NCBI RefSeq assembly: GCF_017743975.1
Contig: NZ_JAGHRC010000001.1
Coordinates: forward strand, 992,001-1,056,000
Direction of reading: 5' to 3'
Source of the DNA: Ruegeria sp. R14_0
Lineage (GTDB): Bacteria; Pseudomonadota; Alphaproteobacteria; Rhodobacterales; Rhodobacteraceae
Length of the DNA: 64,000 nt
A model generated the notes under the pieces. The model saw only the letters and a list, made by a program, of their open reading frames with translations. It was not told the origin of the DNA and did no database searches. Positions within the stretch are counted from its first letter, which is position 1. Each line of letters begins with the position of its first letter. Below are positions 16,219-25,243 of this stretch, piece after piece. The position numbers and the translations under genes were made by a program.

Positions 16219-17235
16219 ATGACAAACGCGCTCAATAAACTTCTGGAAACAAAAGACGCTTTGCTGGCCGATGGGGCCACGGGCACGAACTTGTTCAACA
16301 TGGGTCTGCAATCGGGTGACGCGCCCGAGTTGTGGAATGTCGAGGCCCCGGACAAGATCCGGGCCCTGTATCAAGGGTCGGTTGACGCCGGCAGTGACCT
16401 GTTCCTGACCAATACGTTTGGTGGCACCTCGGCGCGACTGAAGCTGCACGATGCGCACAATCGCGTTGGTGAGTTGAACCGGATCGGCGCTGAACTTGGC
16501 CGCGAAGTGGCCGACAAGGCCGGCCGCACCGTTGTTGTCGCCGGGTCAGTTGGCCCGACCGGTGAGATCATGGAACCCGTCGGAAGCCTGTCCCACGAAG
16601 GCGCGGTCGAGATGTTCCACGAACAGGCCGAAGCCCTTAAGGCCGGCGGTGTTGATGTTCTGTGGGTCGAAACCATCAGCGCACCCGAAGAGTTCAAAGC
16701 CGCTGCCGAAGCTTTTGCCCTAGCTGACATGCCTTGGTGCGGCACCATGAGCTTTGACACCGCAGGGCGTACCATGATGGGTGTAACCTCGGCGGATCTG
16801 GCGCAACTGGTTGAAACCCTTCCAAATCCACCGATTGCCTTCGGGGCCAACTGCGGCACCGGCGCATCAGATATTCTGCGCACGGTATTGGGCTTCGCGG
16901 CACAAGGAACGGAACGCCCTGTGATCTCCAAAGGCAACGCGGGCATTCCCAAATACGTTGATGGTCACATCCACTACGACGGCACGCCCGAGTTGATGGG
17001 GCAGTATGCCGCCATGGCACGGGATGCGGGCGCTACGATCATCGGCGGGTGCTGCGGCACCATGCCCGATCACCTGCGCAAAATGCGTGAGGCGTTGGAC
17101 ACAACCAACCGCGGAACGCGCCCAACTCTGGACCAGATTGCGGATGCCCTGGGCCCGTTCTCATCCGCTTCGGACGGCACCGAAGAGGGCGCAGCAGTGC
17201 CAGAGCGGCGCACGCGCCGCCGCCGCCGGGCTTAA
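16219..17235 (+). CDS. bmt: Betaine-homocysteine S-methyltransferase
   Basis: 338 residues, zinc-dependent homocysteine methyltransferase fold: DGATGTNLFNMGLQSGDAPE at the N-terminus, zinc ligands in FGANCGTG and in the C-terminal IIGGCCGTMPDH. The enzyme moves a methyl group from glycine betaine (or a related sulfonium donor such as DMSP) to homocysteine to give methionine; this short form is common in marine alphaproteobacteria. It ends with a basic tail, RRTRRRRRA. It is preceded by a 116-base leader with two inverted repeats and ends 5 bases before the convergent hydratase gene. Confidence 0.9.
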   Translation: MTNALNKLLETKDALLADGATGTNLFNMGLQSGDAPELWNVEAPDKIRALYQGSVDAGSDLFLTNTFGGTSARLKLHDAHNRVGELNRIGAELGREVADKAGRTVVVAGSVGPTGEIMEPVGSLSHEGAVEMFHEQAEALKAGGVDVLWVETISAPEEFKAAAEAFALADMPWCGTMSFDTAGRTMMGVTSADLAQLVETLPNPPIAFGANCGTGASDILRTVLGFAAQGTERPVISKGNAGIPKYVDGHIHYDGTPELMGQYAAMARDAGATIIGGCCGTMPDHLRKMREALDTTNRGTRPTLDQIADALGPFSSASDGTEEGAAVPERRTRRRRRA

Positions 17236-17240
17236 CGTGA

Positions 17241-18017
17241 TCAGCGCCCCTCGAAATTCGGGGGGCGTTTTTCCATGAAGGCCACGACACCTTCGGCAAA
17301 ATCGCGCGAACGACCACATTCGCCCTGCAGATGCGCCTCGACCTCTAGCTGCTGCGGCAGAGTATTGTCGTAAGTGCCTCGGATCGCCTGCTTGATTGCG
17401 CCGAACGCGGCTGTTGGACCCTTGGCCAGATACGCCGCGCGTTTACGCCAATGGGCGTCAAACTCGGCATCGGGAATCGCTTCCCAGATCATCCCCCACT
17501 CGTCCGCCTGCCGGGCGCTGATCTTGTCGGCGAAAAGCGCGGCCCCCATCGCCTTGGCAAAGCCCATCTGACGCGGCAGGAACCAGGTTCCGCCTGCATC
17601 CGGCATCAGACCAATGCGCGAAAAAGCCTGCAGGAAATACGCGCTTTCGGCAGCGATCACCACGTCGGCGCTCAGCGCTATGTTTGCCCCTGCCCCGGCC
17701 GCAGGTCCGTTGACGGCCGCGACGGTCGGTACCGGACAGTTGTAGATGGATTCCAGCATCGGGTCATATTCATCGCGCAGGGTCCTCTCGATATCGAGCT
17801 TGCCGGTTGTCGACGAATCCCCCAGATCCTGACCCGAACAAAACGCATGCCCTGCACCGGTCAGCACAATGGCCCGCGCATGGCGAGCCGCGTGGGTCAT
17901 CGCATGGGTGACCTCTGCCCGCATCTGAGCGGTCAACGCATTCATCTTGTCAGGTCGGTTCAGGGTAACCACTGCCAAATTGTCAGTGATTTCAATCCGT
18001 ATAGCCTCATAATCCAT
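17241..18017 (-). CDS. Enoyl-CoA hydratase/isomerase, PaaG-like
   Basis: 258 residues of the crotonase fold: oxyanion-hole segments HAFCSGQDLGD and NGPAAGAGANIALSADVVIA, then FSRIGLMPDAGGTWFLPRQM and ADEWGMIWEAIPD. The PDAGGTWFLPR and EWGMIWE blocks match PaaG, the ring 1,2-epoxyphenylacetyl-CoA isomerase, better than ordinary crotonases. No other paa genes are adjacent, so a role in another CoA pathway is possible. Codon 6 of the open frame (18017) is chosen as the start because a GGGAGAAG ribosome-binding site lies directly in front of it. Confidence 0.88.
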   Translation of the reverse strand: MDYEAIRIEITDNLAVVTLNRPDKMNALTAQMRAEVTHAMTHAARHARAIVLTGAGHAFCSGQDLGDSSTTGKLDIERTLRDEYDPMLESIYNCPVPTVAAVNGPAAGAGANIALSADVVIAAESAYFLQAFSRIGLMPDAGGTWFLPRQMGFAKAMGAALFADKISARQADEWGMIWEAIPDAEFDAHWRKRAAYLAKGPTAAFGAIKQAIRGTYDNTLPQQLEVEAHLQGECGRSRDFAEGVVAFMEKRPPNFEGR

Positions 18018-18085
18018 GTAGTCTTCTCCCATGCTACGACAGAAGACTGACTCAATTAGAGGTCAAGGGAAAGAAATAGGGTGGG

Positions 18086-18541
18086 TCAGTCCTCGAGAAT
18101 CTGACGCAGGCGCTCTTTCTCAGCGTCGCTGAGGCTATCTTTGGCTTCGGCCCCAGCAGCTTGTGACCGCTTGCGCAAAAAGCTCCAGCCGACCGCGGCA
18201 GCGATCAGCAGCATGATAGGCCCGGCCAGCCAAAGCATCAGGTTCGACCCGGTGACAGTCGGTTTCAGCAGAACGTATTCACCGTAGCGATCCACGATGA
18301 ACGCGATCGCCTGTTCGTCGGTGTCGCCAGCAACCAACCGTTCGCGCAGCAGTAGGCGCAAATCACGAGCCAGTTCAGCGTTGCTTTCATCAATGCTCTC
18401 GTTTCGGCAGACCAGACAGCGCAGGCCGGTGCTCAGGTCGCGGGCGCGCTGCTCCAGAACCGGGTCGTCCAACACTTCATCGGGTTGCACCGCGTATAGT
18501 GGCGATGCGATCAGAGCGAAAATCAGGATCAGGCGTTTCAT
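18086..18541 (-). CDS. ccmH: Cytochrome c-type biogenesis protein CcmH
   Basis: 151 residues: cleavable signal (MKRLILIFALIASPLYA), periplasmic three-helix domain with the redox motif LRCLVC (C42, C45), and a membrane helix (about 106-125) with a charged cytoplasmic tail. CcmH keeps apocytochrome c haem-binding cysteines reduced and works with CcmF in haem ligation. The ATG at 18541 overlaps the ccmF stop by four bases, which fixes the start; the 34-codon upstream extension lies inside ccmF. Confidence 0.95.
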   Translation of the reverse strand: MKRLILIFALIASPLYAVQPDEVLDDPVLEQRARDLSTGLRCLVCRNESIDESNAELARDLRLLLRERLVAGDTDEQAIAFIVDRYGEYVLLKPTVTGSNLMLWLAGPIMLLIAAAVGWSFLRKRSQAAGAEAKDSLSDAEKERLRQILED

Positions 18542-20502
18542 TCTGCGGGTACTCCGCCCGAAGGGGCCTTGCGCGCGCCGGCGGCAACGCGGAACCTGCG
18601 ATCGGAAAGGCTGATGAAACCACCCAACGCCATCAGGATACACCCGCCCCAGATCCAGTTTGCCAGAGGTTTGATATACGTACGCATGACCCAGCCGCCA
18701 TCGGCCTGCTGGTCGCCAATCACGACATACAGATCACCCAAGAAACGATAATCGATCGCGGCCTCAGTGGTGGGCATCCGTGCAACAGGATAGTTTCGTT
18801 TCTCGGGATGTAGCATACCCATGGAGCGGCCGTTCTTTTCCACCCGAACATCTGCAGTGGTCGAGAAATAGTTGGGTCCTTCCACTTCGCGTACATCATC
18901 GAGTGTCAGGGTGAACTGCCCCACCTTGAACGGCTCGCCGGGTTGCGCAACGCGGATGTCTTCAACCTCCCACGCGGTCAGGCCGGCAATGGCGAAAATG
19001 GTGACGCCCAAACCGGTATGCGCGACGGCTTTGCCCCAATCCGCACCCGGCAGTCGGAACAGGCGCTTGAGGCTGCCGTTGCGGCCCGTGCGCCTCCACA
19101 GGTCGAAAGCTGCGCCAAAGGTGATCCATGCCCCCAGGAACAGACCAACGGGTCCAAGCGCACTGCGCCCGGTCTGCATGGCCCAAACCAGCATGGCCAA
19201 CGCGACGGACAATATGAAAACATAACGCAGCGAATAGGCTGTTTTGCCCAGTTTGCCCCGCTTCCACGGCAGCATTGACCCGATTGGCAAGGCAAGCCCT
19301 AACGCCACCATGAACGGCGTGAACGCTGCGTTGAAGAACGGCGCCCCGACCGAAAGCTTACGATCAAACGCCATCTCAGCCACCATTGGCCACATCGTGC
19401 CAAAGAATACGACAAAGCAGCTGACCGCCAGAAGGATGTTGTTCAGCACTAGTGCGCTTTCGCGGCTGACCATTCCGAATACACCCTTGGCCTCCATCGC
19501 TTGCGCGCGCGCCGCAAACAGAGTCAACGCGCCGCCGATAAAGACAACCAGGATCATCAGAATAAAGACGCCGCGTTCGGGGTCTGTGGCAAAGGCGTGC
19601 ACGGATGTCAGCAAGCCCGAGCGCACGATGAACGTTCCGATCAAAGAGAAGCCGAAGGCGATAATCGCCAGCAGGATCGTCCAGCTTTTAAGCGCCTCGC
19701 GTTTTTCGACTACGATGGCCGAATGCAACAATGCAGCGGCCAGCAACCACGGCATGAACGAGGCATTTTCGACCGGATCCCAGAACCAGAAGCCACCCCA
19801 GCCCAGTTCGTAATAGGCCCACCAGGACCCAAGCGCGATGCCGATGGTCAGAAACACCCAAGCGGCCAGAGTCCATGGGCGCACCCAGCGGCCCCACGCC
19901 GCGTCAACGCGGCCCTCGATCAGGGCGGCGACTGCAAAGCTGAACGCCATGCTCAGCCCTACATATCCCAAATACAAGAAAGGCGGGTGGAAGGCCAAGC
20001 CGGGGTCCTGTAACAATGGGTTCAGATCGCGCCCATCAAACGGGGCAACGATCAGGCGATCGAACGGGTTCGAAGTGAACAGAATGAACGCAAAAAACGC
20101 CACGGCGATCATCGACTGAACCGACAGAACACGCGCCTTCAGCGTTGGCGGCAAACCGCCACCAAAAAACGCGGCCATCGCACCGAACAGGCTGACGATG
20201 AGCACCCACAGCAGCATCGAGCCCTCGTGGTTACCCCATGTCCCGCTGACCTTGTACAGCATCGGCTTGGCCGAATGGCTGTTTTCAACGACGATGCGCA
20301 ACGAAAAGTCCGAAGTCACGAAGGCATAGACAAGCGCACCGAACGAAAACGCGACAAGCAGGAATTGTAGAATTGCGGCGGGTTCGGCAAAACTCATCCA
20401 GCCGACCCACCGTTTTGACGCGCCAATCAGAGGCACGATCGATTGCACGATAGCGACTAGAAACGCGAGGATCAGAGCGAAATGGCCGAGTTCTGTAATC
20501 AT
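18538..20502 (-). CDS. ccmF: Haem lyase subunit CcmF
   Basis: A 654-residue multi-pass membrane protein, the core of the haem lyase that attaches haem to apocytochrome c. The tryptophan-rich WWD motif (WGGFWFWDPVENASFMPWL, about 235-253), GTWGNHEGSMLLW and FHPPFLYLGYVG are all present. The start at 20502 was chosen for conserved MITELGHFAL; the GGAGG sequence is only one base from this ATG, an odd spacing, and CCGGAT-ATA-ATCCGG forms a small inverted repeat there. The usual ccmE neighbour is separated from ccmF by the holin-endolysin cassette. Confidence 0.96.
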   Translation of the reverse strand: MITELGHFALILAFLVAIVQSIVPLIGASKRWVGWMSFAEPAAILQFLLVAFSFGALVYAFVTSDFSLRIVVENSHSAKPMLYKVSGTWGNHEGSMLLWVLIVSLFGAMAAFFGGGLPPTLKARVLSVQSMIAVAFFAFILFTSNPFDRLIVAPFDGRDLNPLLQDPGLAFHPPFLYLGYVGLSMAFSFAVAALIEGRVDAAWGRWVRPWTLAAWVFLTIGIALGSWWAYYELGWGGFWFWDPVENASFMPWLLAAALLHSAIVVEKREALKSWTILLAIIAFGFSLIGTFIVRSGLLTSVHAFATDPERGVFILMILVVFIGGALTLFAARAQAMEAKGVFGMVSRESALVLNNILLAVSCFVVFFGTMWPMVAEMAFDRKLSVGAPFFNAAFTPFMVALGLALPIGSMLPWKRGKLGKTAYSLRYVFILSVALAMLVWAMQTGRSALGPVGLFLGAWITFGAAFDLWRRTGRNGSLKRLFRLPGADWGKAVAHTGLGVTIFAIAGLTAWEVEDIRVAQPGEPFKVGQFTLTLDDVREVEGPNYFSTTADVRVEKNGRSMGMLHPEKRNYPVARMPTTEAAIDYRFLGDLYVVIGDQQADGGWVMRTYIKPLANWIWGGCILMALGGFISLSDRRFRVAAGARKAPSGGVPAE

Positions 20503-20577
20503 GCCTCCGGATATAATCCGGTTGCAGGACAAGCACCAATCACTTTCGACCTGACACTCCGAACATAGTGTCGCGGG

Positions 20578-21156
20578 TCAGCCCCTGCGATTGCGTCGCC
20601 ACTGTTCGAGCGCGGGGTTCCCTTCTGGTCGCTCGGCTTGCCGGGCCAACTCGGTATCAGATCCGGGGCTGGCTGCACCAACTAAACTGAGACGCAATTC
20701 GTCCAGGGTTTTCAAATTCTCGACGACCTGGGGCGTGCGCATCATCGTTGCGGAAATCTCACGCTGCAAATCCTGCACCTTGGCTTGGTGACGTGCGCCG
20801 AAGTAGAAGGACACGATAACGCCCAACAACCACCATAACGGTTCAGGCACCAAGGCGATCCCTTGCATGCGAGCGGAAAACCAAATGGGATCGACCATCG
20901 CGGCGACAAACAGGCCGAGCGTTCCCAGCGCCATTGCCGGTCGCGGCAATCGGTTCAGACCATCTACAAAGCGATTGAACAGCGTTTTCTGTCCCAGCTG
21001 GAATTCTGCCCCAAACTGTTGGACCGCTTGCTGACGGGTCGCAAGGCTCCGCTGGGCTCCGTTTTCGGCGTTTTCCCGAAATACTTCAGCTGTTTCGCGG
21101 ACAATGTTCCGGTCGTTTCCAAACAAAAAGGCCAACACGCCTGAGATCAATCCCAT
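20578..21156 (-). CDS. Holin-like protein paired with the adjacent endolysin
   Basis: 192 residues with two membrane helices (about 74-93 and 104-121), joined by a short loop, flanked by a charged N-terminal half and a long charged C-terminal tail (RRNRRG end). This matches holin-family proteins found next to GH108 muramidases in Rhodobacteraceae. A holin would open the inner membrane and let the endolysin reach the wall. The ATG at 21156 lies inside the last codons of the endolysin gene (10-base overlap) and has GGAGG eight bases upstream. In R. capsulatus a holin-endolysin pair outside the main cluster releases gene transfer agents; this pair is a candidate counterpart (inference). Confidence 0.75.
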   Translation of the reverse strand: MGLISGVLAFLFGNDRNIVRETAEVFRENAENGAQRSLATRQQAVQQFGAEFQLGQKTLFNRFVDGLNRLPRPAMALGTLGLFVAAMVDPIWFSARMQGIALVPEPLWWLLGVIVSFYFGARHQAKVQDLQREISATMMRTPQVVENLKTLDELRLSLVGAASPGSDTELARQAERPEGNPALEQWRRNRRG

Positions 21157-21758
21157 CCCGAAACCCTCCGTTGAAACTCTGCGTCCGACAAGTGGTATGT
21201 TGGCGATACGAATTCCTCTGCACGCGTGATCCAGCCACCTTTGCCCCCGGCCCGGCTGCGGGCATATTTCCGCGATGACGGCCTGCGATCTGCAAGACGG
21301 AAGTAATAGTTCCGCCGCGCAATCCCGTATGCATCCGCAAATGTCACCGGATCCGGTTCGGCCGCGCGTTGGCAAGTGCGGGCGGTCTGAGGACCAACAA
21401 CGCCGTCAACAACAAGCTCGAACCCCATGTCACGCAGTAAACGCTGAAGGATCCGCACCGCCTGGTTACCGGCATTGACGTACATATCGAACACTGACGG
21501 TTGAACGACCTCGGGCAGCAGCCCCAAACGGGGCTTCTCGAAATAGTGCCGCACAAAAATTTCGACCGCCTGAGCTTTGCTCAGTCGCCGTACATCCAGC
21601 CCATCAATCACGCCATCACCTGACAGGTCCAACCCCAAATGCCGCATCGTGTGTACCGTGACGCCGTGTTTCGTCGCGCCACCCGGATCATCCGGGTCGT
21701 CCACAAAGCCCCCTTCACGCCCCACGATGTCGTCTGCGATTTGCCGTACTGATTGCAT
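21147..21758 (-). CDS. GH108-family N-acetylmuramidase (endolysin)
   Basis: 203 residues. The glycoside hydrolase 108 catalytic block is REGGFVDDPDDPGGATKHGV with the catalytic glutamate E15, followed by YFEKPRLGLLPEVVQPSVFDMYVN. The C-terminal half has a peptidoglycan-binding pattern (ELVVDGVVGPQTARTC). No signal peptide is visible, so it needs a holin, which the next gene supplies. The ATG at 21758 follows GGGGAGG with five bases between. It has no phage neighbours; it lies between ccmE and the holin/ccmF genes. Possible roles are gene transfer agent release, type 10 secretion, or a prophage remnant. Confidence 0.88.
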   Translation of the reverse strand: MQSVRQIADDIVGREGGFVDDPDDPGGATKHGVTVHTMRHLGLDLSGDGVIDGLDVRRLSKAQAVEIFVRHYFEKPRLGLLPEVVQPSVFDMYVNAGNQAVRILQRLLRDMGFELVVDGVVGPQTARTCQRAAEPDPVTFADAYGIARRNYYFRLADRRPSSRKYARSRAGGKGGWITRAEEFVSPTYHLSDAEFQRRVSGWD

Positions 21759-21888
21759 GACGCCTCCCCAGCCAGTTGTGTGGGGAAACCGTCCATCAAT
21801 CCTGTTAACATCCAAAAACGCCTAAGGGCGCTGCCCGGCCAACCGGCGCAACGCCCCTGCTACATCTTTCAGACACTGAATGCCGAGT

Positions 21889-22335
21889 TTAGCTTTGTTC
21901 GTCCCCTTTATAGACGCCCTGCTCCTTCAGAGCATCCATCACTTCTTTCGGCATGTAGGTTTCGTCATGTTTGGCCAGAATTTCAGTGGCTTCAAAGACA
22001 CCGTTCACATAAGAGCCCGTGCCGACCATACCTTGGTTTTCCGAGAATAGATCCGGCAGCACCCCGGTAAATGCAACAGGCACGCTTTCGCCGCCATCGG
22101 TCACCACGAACCGAACTGTTTCACCTTGACCGCGAACGATAGAACCTTCTTCGACCAGTCCGCCAATGCGGAACACCTCGGACGGCGCGGGCGGTTCAGC
22201 GATGACCTGGCTGGGAGAACGGAAGAAATTGATGCCGTCCCGCATCGCATACCCAATCAGCGCCGTCGACAGCGCCAAAGCGACAGCTGCCAGAATGATA
22301 ATCTGAACTCGACGACGTTTCTTGAGCGTTTTCAT
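21889..22335 (-). CDS. ccmE: Cytochrome c-type biogenesis haem chaperone CcmE
   Basis: 148 residues: cytoplasmic Lys/Arg start (MKTLKKRRR), one membrane anchor (about 11-30), then a periplasmic beta-barrel domain. The haem-binding histidine H123 and Y127 are in AKHDETYMP. CcmE takes haem from CcmC and hands it to CcmF/CcmH. It follows argC by 7 bases on the same strand, so the two are probably co-transcribed, and precedes the lysis cassette. Confidence 0.95.
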   Translation of the reverse strand: MKTLKKRRRVQIIILAAVALALSTALIGYAMRDGINFFRSPSQVIAEPPAPSEVFRIGGLVEEGSIVRGQGETVRFVVTDGGESVPVAFTGVLPDLFSENQGMVGTGSYVNGVFEATEILAKHDETYMPKEVMDALKEQGVYKGDEQS

Positions 22336-22342
22336 ACCGTCC

Positions 22343-23371
22343 TCACGGGAATAGTGGGGCCATCATGAGGCCTCGGGTTTCATCCTCACCTAACATCAGG
22401 TTGGCGTTCTGCAAGGCTTGCCCACTGCTACCTTTTGTCAGGTTATCCAGCGCTCCAATCACGATGGCGCGGCGTTCGATCCGATCACCAACCACACCGA
22501 TATGGCAGAAGTTCGAGCCCCGCACATGGTGGGTCGACGGGGCCTCGCCAAATGGCAGCATCTGGATAAAGGGTTCGTTTTCGTAGGCTTTGGTCAGCGC
22601 CTCATACACGCTGCTTGGATCCCCTTTGACATAGGTGGTCGCCAGAATACCCCGGTTGGCCGGGATCAGGTGTGGCGTGAATTGCACGTGTACGGTCCGA
22701 CCAGCCAAAGCCGAGAACTCCTGATCGAACTCACCCAGATGCCGATGTGTTCCACCGATGGCATAGGCATTGTAGCCTTCGCTCAGCTCGGCGTGCAGCA
22801 GGTTTTCTTTCAGTGAGCGCCCTGCCCCTGAAACTGCGCATTTCAGGTCCAGCACGATGTCGTCCAAATCAATCACGGCAGCCGAGATCAATGGCCGCAG
22901 AACATACTGCCCCGTCGCCGCATTACAGCCCGTGCCAGCAACCAGACGGGCATTCCGAATGTCCTCCCGGTAGAACTCGGTCAGGCCGTAAACCGCCTCT
23001 TCCTGGTGCTCCAGCGCGGCATGCGGGTTCCCGTACCACTTTTCGTATTCGTCCGGGTCACGCAGCCGGAAATCGGCAGACAGGTCGATGATCTTCAGGG
23101 TTTTGGGCAGATCCCGGATGACTTCTTGGCTGGTCTTGTGAGGTAAGGCGCAAAAACACAGGTCAATCTGCGAAAAATCGATCTCGGAGATTTTACACAG
23201 ATCCGGCAGGTCCATATGCCGAAGATGCGGAAAAACCTGCGCCATTGATTGGCCGGCTTTGCGCTCGGCCGACAGCGCGACAATGTCCATGTTCGGGTGT
23301 TCGGCGATCAACCGCACCAGTTCGGCGCCGGTGTAACCGGATGCGCCCAGAATTGCGATTTTGTGGGTCAT
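22343..23371 (-). CDS. argC: N-acetyl-gamma-glutamyl-phosphate reductase
   Basis: 342 residues; NADPH-dependent reductase for the third step of arginine synthesis. It shows the nucleotide-binding [13 protein letters not shown] (9-21) and the catalytic cysteine C149 in [13 protein letters not shown]. Length fits the type 1 ArgC. It stands with ccmE downstream rather than with other arg genes, a usual arrangement in some alphaproteobacteria. murI ends 95 bases upstream on the same strand. Confidence 0.96.
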   Translation of the reverse strand: MTHKIAILGASGYTGAELVRLIAEHPNMDIVALSAERKAGQSMAQVFPHLRHMDLPDLCKISEIDFSQIDLCFCALPHKTSQEVIRDLPKTLKIIDLSADFRLRDPDEYEKWYGNPHAALEHQEEAVYGLTEFYREDIRNARLVAGTGCNAATGQYVLRPLISAAVIDLDDIVLDLKCAVSGAGRSLKENLLHAELSEGYNAYAIGGTHRHLGEFDQEFSALAGRTVHVQFTPHLIPANRGILATTYVKGDPSSVYEALTKAYENEPFIQMLPFGEAPSTHHVRGSNFCHIGVVGDRIERRAIVIGALDNLTKGSSGQALQNANLMLGEDETRGLMMAPLFP

Positions 23372-23466
23372 GTGAGACCTCTTGCTTCAAGTGTGTCACT
23401 GAGTACGACCGCCGATGTGACGGTCGATGATTTATGGAATCGGTTCGGCGTCGTCCTTGACCTAAG

Positions 23467-24276
23467 TCAGGTGGCCTCGAAGGTGATTTGTCGTCGGAGG
23501 AACTGCGTTGCCCGATCGCTCACAAAATCGGGTTTGCCGGTGGTTAGAAAACCGCCCGTCCCTTCACCTTGCATATTGGGGTGTCGCTGCAGGTAATCCG
23601 CAAGACTTTCTGCCACCAGATCACCCTGGCTGAACACCTGAACATCAGGGCCAAGCGCCTGCTGAAACGTCTCGGCCATCAGCGGGTAATGTGTGCAGCC
23701 CAAAATTGCCGCCTGAGGTTCCGGCATCTTGCGCTTCAGGGCGTCCACATGAGACCGAACGAGCGCTTCGGCCAGGATCATGTCGCCGTCTTCGATCGCG
23801 TCTACAACACCGCCGCAGGCCTGTGCCTCGACGTCCACTCCGATGGCGCGAAACGCCAGTTCACGCTGAAAGGCGCGGCTGGAGACAGTGGCCGGAGTGG
23901 CAAACAAAGCAACATGCTTGACCGCAACCTCGCGCGGCGGGCTGTTGTCGCCCCATTCCCGCTCGGTCAGTGCTTCTATCAGGGGAACGAAGACGCCCAG
24001 GACCCGTTTGCCTTCGGGCACACCTTCTTCCTGCATCCTACGGAGCGCAGCCGCGCTGGCCGTGTTGCAGGCCAGAATCACCAGATCACACCCCCGGTTC
24101 CACAGGTCGCGGACAGCACTGCGTGTCAGATCATAAATGTTCTCGGCATCGCGCACGCCATATGGCGCATGCGCACTGTCCGCAAAATACAAAAAATCCA
24201 CGTCGGGCAGACGTTTCTGCGCGGCGTTCAGGACGGTCAGACCGCCCAGACCAGAATCAAAGATGCCTACTGCCAT
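23467..24276 (-). CDS. murI: Glutamate racemase
   Basis: 269 residues; converts L-glutamate to D-glutamate for peptidoglycan. The family landmarks are [13 protein letters not shown] (D7, S8), the two catalytic cysteines C70 ([10 protein letters not shown]) and C194 ([10 protein letters not shown]), and ADSAHAPYG. Length is normal. It follows the acyltransferase gene by 8 bases, so both are likely in one transcript. Confidence 0.95.
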   Translation of the reverse strand: MAVGIFDSGLGGLTVLNAAQKRLPDVDFLYFADSAHAPYGVRDAENIYDLTRSAVRDLWNRGCDLVILACNTASAAALRRMQEEGVPEGKRVLGVFVPLIEALTEREWGDNSPPREVAVKHVALFATPATVSSRAFQRELAFRAIGVDVEAQACGGVVDAIEDGDMILAEALVRSHVDALKRKMPEPQAAILGCTHYPLMAETFQQALGPDVQVFSQGDLVAESLADYLQRHPNMQGEGTGGFLTTGKPDFVSDRATQFLRRQITFEAT

Positions 24277-24284
24277 TTGCCCCT

Positions 24285-25163
24285 TCAGGCGCGATGCCGT
24301 TCCTCAAATTCATAACCGTAGTCATACGACTTCAACGGCTTCGGGGACAGCTCATACGTGGCTTTGCGCAAGAAATCCATCATCTTGCGTGTATCCTTGG
24401 ACAAGGGGTCCAAAACATCGCGGCCAATGGGCTTTCCAATCACCACATCAACCGGTGTGTCTACGCGTTTTTTGAACTCTTTAATCAACAGGCCCATGCG
24501 CAGAGTGTTGTGCAAATGGCTGGCGATTTGAAACAGGCGCGAGGTGTGGCCGTCAAAGAACACTGGCACAACGGTCGCATTCGACTTGGCCACCATCCGC
24601 GCCGTAAATCCGCGCCAACCCGGATCCATCGGGTGAGAAAACGGCTTTACGCCCGTGCTGACCGTACCGCCCGGGAAAATCCCGATGGCCCCACCCTCGC
24701 CCAGATAGTTCAATGCTGTTTTTCGAGTTTCTAGGTTCAGCTTCATCGCCTCTTTCGTCTCATCAAACGAAATCGGCAGGATGATGCGGTTGATATCTTC
24801 GGCCTTGCGAAACACGCGATGCGCCAGAATGCGAAAGTCACCTCGGGCTTCGGACAGCATGTGACCCATCATCAAACCATCCAGAATGCCATACGGGTGG
24901 TTGGCGATCAGGATCACAGGACCTGTCTTTGGAATGTTCGACAGGGCCCCATCCACAACGTTCAGCGACAGGCCGTAACGTTCCACCATGACCGACCAGA
25001 AGTCGCGGCCATTCGCAACCTCTTGTTCATATCCGTCCGCGCGCTTGATCAGGCGCAATCGGCCGGTGGTGTTTTCCATCAGCCGAATGAACATGCGTCC
25101 GCCCTTGGTTTCGGCGGAATAAGAATATGAGATGTCACGAGCGACGTGGCGGGACGAAGGCAT
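24285..25163 (-). CDS. Lysophospholipid acyltransferase-like protein (PlsC superfamily)
   Basis: 292 residues with an acyltransferase domain: NHPYGILDG carries the catalytic His and Asp in the H-x5-D spacing seen in the haemolysin/OlsA-type branch rather than the standard H-x4-D of Pls[11 protein letters not shown] is the phosphate-binding motif and VPVFFDGH the third block. It probably acylates a lysolipid at the inner membrane; the substrate (lysophosphatidate or lyso-ornithine lipid) is open. The ATG at 25163 has GGAG seven bases upstream; the 13-codon upstream extension has no such site. It precedes murI. Confidence 0.82.
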   Translation of the reverse strand: MPSSRHVARDISYSYSAETKGGRMFIRLMENTTGRLRLIKRADGYEQEVANGRDFWSVMVERYGLSLNVVDGALSNIPKTGPVILIANHPYGILDGLMMGHMLSEARGDFRILAHRVFRKAEDINRIILPISFDETKEAMKLNLETRKTALNYLGEGGAIGIFPGGTVSTGVKPFSHPMDPGWRGFTARMVAKSNATVVPVFFDGHTSRLFQIASHLHNTLRMGLLIKEFKKRVDTPVDVVIGKPIGRDVLDPLSKDTRKMMDFLRKATYELSPKPLKSYDYGYEFEERHRA

Positions 25164-25243
25164 CGAATACTCCGGTTGTTGGCACCTGCTAGATAATAGC
25201 AAGTGACAATTTTGCCTAGCTTTCGTGACAGCCTTGTGACGGG

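Noticed and set aside
20578..21758. A prophage at the holin-endolysin genes
   Set aside because: No phage structural, integrase or repressor genes are nearby; the flanking genes are cytochrome c maturation genes.
21759..21888. CtrA box before the endolysin gene
   Set aside because: A GTTAAC is present but the second TTAA half-site at seven bases is missing, so it is only a half-site.
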